Assembly: GCA_002397315.1 (NCBI GenBank)
Contig: DHAE01000025.1
Location: 37,729-61,387, forward strand
DNA from: Comamonadaceae bacterium UBA4962
Lineage (GTDB): Bacteria; Pseudomonadota; Gammaproteobacteria; Burkholderiales; Burkholderiaceae_C
Direction: 5' to 3'
DNA: 23,659 nucleotides
Positions 22,912 to 23,659 of the stretch are shown one piece after another (position 1 is the stretch's first letter; each line of letters starts with the position of its first letter). Made by a program: the position numbers and the translations under genes. A model generated the notes under the pieces. It was not told the origin of the DNA, did not search any database, and saw nothing but the letters and a program-made list of their open reading frames with translations.

Positions 22912-23154
22912 TCATATCGGCGGCATGGCGTCGGCGTCGGTTGGCGAGGCCTCCCGCGCACCGGCTGCGCAGCGCGGACAGAGGCAGGCCAGGCCGCGCG
23001 CTGTGTCCGGCAGGGCGGCCAGGGCGGCGGGCGACACCGCGGAGCCCATGCACCAGCAGCCGGCGATCGGCTGGCCGGCCTCGATGGCGCACTGGTTGCC
23101 CTGGCCGCACAGGGGGCAGCGGGCAGGGTCCGGGAGCGGGGCGGTGTCGGGCAT
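22912..23154 (-). CDS. Cysteine-rich CWC family protein
   Basis: An 80-residue protein with eight Cys: CPLCG (13-17), Cys22 in GNQCA, GCWCM (32-36) and CLCPRC (57-62). The CPLCG-NQCA and CWC signatures identify the small Cys_rich_CWC family, which probably binds zinc; its function is unknown. The C-terminal 15 residues are polar. It lies 40 bp before the tautomerase gene, so the two may be cotranscribed. No Shine-Dalgarno is visible before the ATG. There is no signal peptide. Confidence 0.85.
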   Translation of the reverse strand: MPDTAPLPDPARCPLCGQGNQCAIEAGQPIAGCWCMGSAVSPAALAALPDTARGLACLCPRCAAGAREASPTDADAMPPI

Positions 23155-23199
23155 GCGGGCAGTGTAGGCCGCGCCGCGCCGCGCCAGGGCTTCCGGTCG

Positions 23200-23659
23200 T
23201 CAGGCGGCCAGGCGCGGCTGCGCCCTTCCCGCATCGGCCAGGCGGAACACCGCCACCGCCTGCACCAGTTGCGAAGCCTGGGCCTCCAGCGAACCCGTGG
23301 CGGCCGCGGCCTCTTCCACCAGGGCGGCGTTCTGCTGGGTGACCTGGTCCATCTGCGCGATGGCCCGGTTCACCTGCTCCAGTCCGCTGGTCTGTTCCTG
23401 GCTGGCGGCACTGATCTCGGCCACGATGCCGGTCACGCGGCGCACGCCGGCCACGACGTCGCGGATCACCGTGCCGGCCTCTTCCACCAGCCGGTTGCCC
23501 GCATCCACCTGCGTGACGGAATCGTCGATGAGCGCCTTGATCTCCTTGGCGGCGGTGGCCGAGCGCTGCGCGAGCGTGCGCACCTCGGAGGCGACGACGG
23601 CGAAGCCGCGGCCCTGCTCGCCGGCCCGCGCGGCCTCGACGGCGGCGTTCAGCGCCAGG
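23200..23659 (-). CDS. Methyl-accepting chemotaxis protein (partial, N-terminus off the right edge)
   Basis: The last 153 residues of a chemoreceptor are visible. LALNAAVEAARAGEQGRGFAVVASEVR (read in parts), at the right edge, is the hairpin tip that binds CheA and CheW. It is followed by TLAQRSATAAKEIKALI, the C-terminal coiled-coil arm and the methylation-helix region QVNRAIAQMDQVTQQNAALVEEAAAAT. The sensing part, membrane helices and HAMP domain lie outside the window, so the signal is unknown. The tail after the coiled coil (AVFRLADAGRAQPRLAA) is short and lacks an NWETF-like CheR-binding pentapeptide. It is followed leftward by the CWC gene. Confidence 0.95.
   Translation of the reverse strand, partial: LALNAAVEAARAGEQGRGFAVVASEVRTLAQRSATAAKEIKALIDDSVTQVDAGNRLVEEAGTVIRDVVAGVRRVTGIVAEISAASQEQTSGLEQVNRAIAQMDQVTQQNAALVEEAAAATGSLEAQASQLVQAVAVFRLADAGRAQPRLAA

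Noticed and set aside
1..23659. CRISPR array, IS element, phage or toxin-antitoxin system
   Set aside because: No spaced direct repeats, transposase, phage gene or recognisable toxin-antitoxin pair was seen on either strand.

Overview
The window is GC-rich (about 70%) and densely coded, and looks like the chromosome of a betaproteobacterium. The best guess is the Comamonadaceae, for example an Acidovorax relative. This rests on the orphan Bug-type solute-binding gene, the C-terminal DEXH helicase/PdeM pair, the LemA/TPM cluster, the diheme cytochrome c and a complete HAE1-type RND efflux operon with its divergent TetR regulator. The assignment is made from memory of such genomes, without any search. 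No insertion sequence, integrase, phage gene, CRISPR array or rRNA is visible.

Layout. 1-686 (-): a Bug/TctC periplasmic binding protein cut by the left edge. 850-4835 (+): the helicase and the PdeM nuclease of the ligase-associated DNA repair system. 4860-7175 (-): LemA lipoprotein and two TPM-domain proteins, transcribed lemA to TPM to TPM. 7433-9588 (+): an NTF2/SnoaL-like protein, a YheT-type alpha/beta hydrolase and an uncharacterised 180-residue protein overlapping it by 8 bp. 9598-9617: a terminator shared by converging genes. 9644-10549 (-): a membrane-anchored diheme cytochrome c. 10817-12052 (-): a Tat-exported Kelch-repeat protein.

12171-18249 (-) is a tripartite drug efflux operon (membrane fusion protein, RND pump, outer-membrane channel) ending in a strong intrinsic terminator. 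A TetR-family regulator (18453-19145, +) is divergent from it. The 18344-18371 spacer holds a perfect 9-bp inverted repeat that resembles the E. coli AcrR operator and contains a TATAAT box for each direction. Binding there should repress both the pump and the regulator.

19174-19249 is a tRNA-Arg(CCG). 19344-20297 is a sparse stretch with a glycine-zipper protein, an FNR/ANR-like box and a 54-residue protein with a very good ribosome binding site. 20316-23154 (-) holds a YafJ-like glutamine amidotransferase, a DHA2 family exporter, a 4-oxalocrotonate tautomerase homologue and a cysteine-rich CWC protein. The right edge cuts a methyl-accepting chemotaxis protein.

Most of the window is ordinary core or accessory chromosome, and I see no clearly new multi-gene system. 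The points most worth following are the efflux operator, the helicase/PdeM pair with no ligase or exonuclease beside it, the orphan 54-residue protein with the FNR-like box upstream, and the Tat/Kelch protein.
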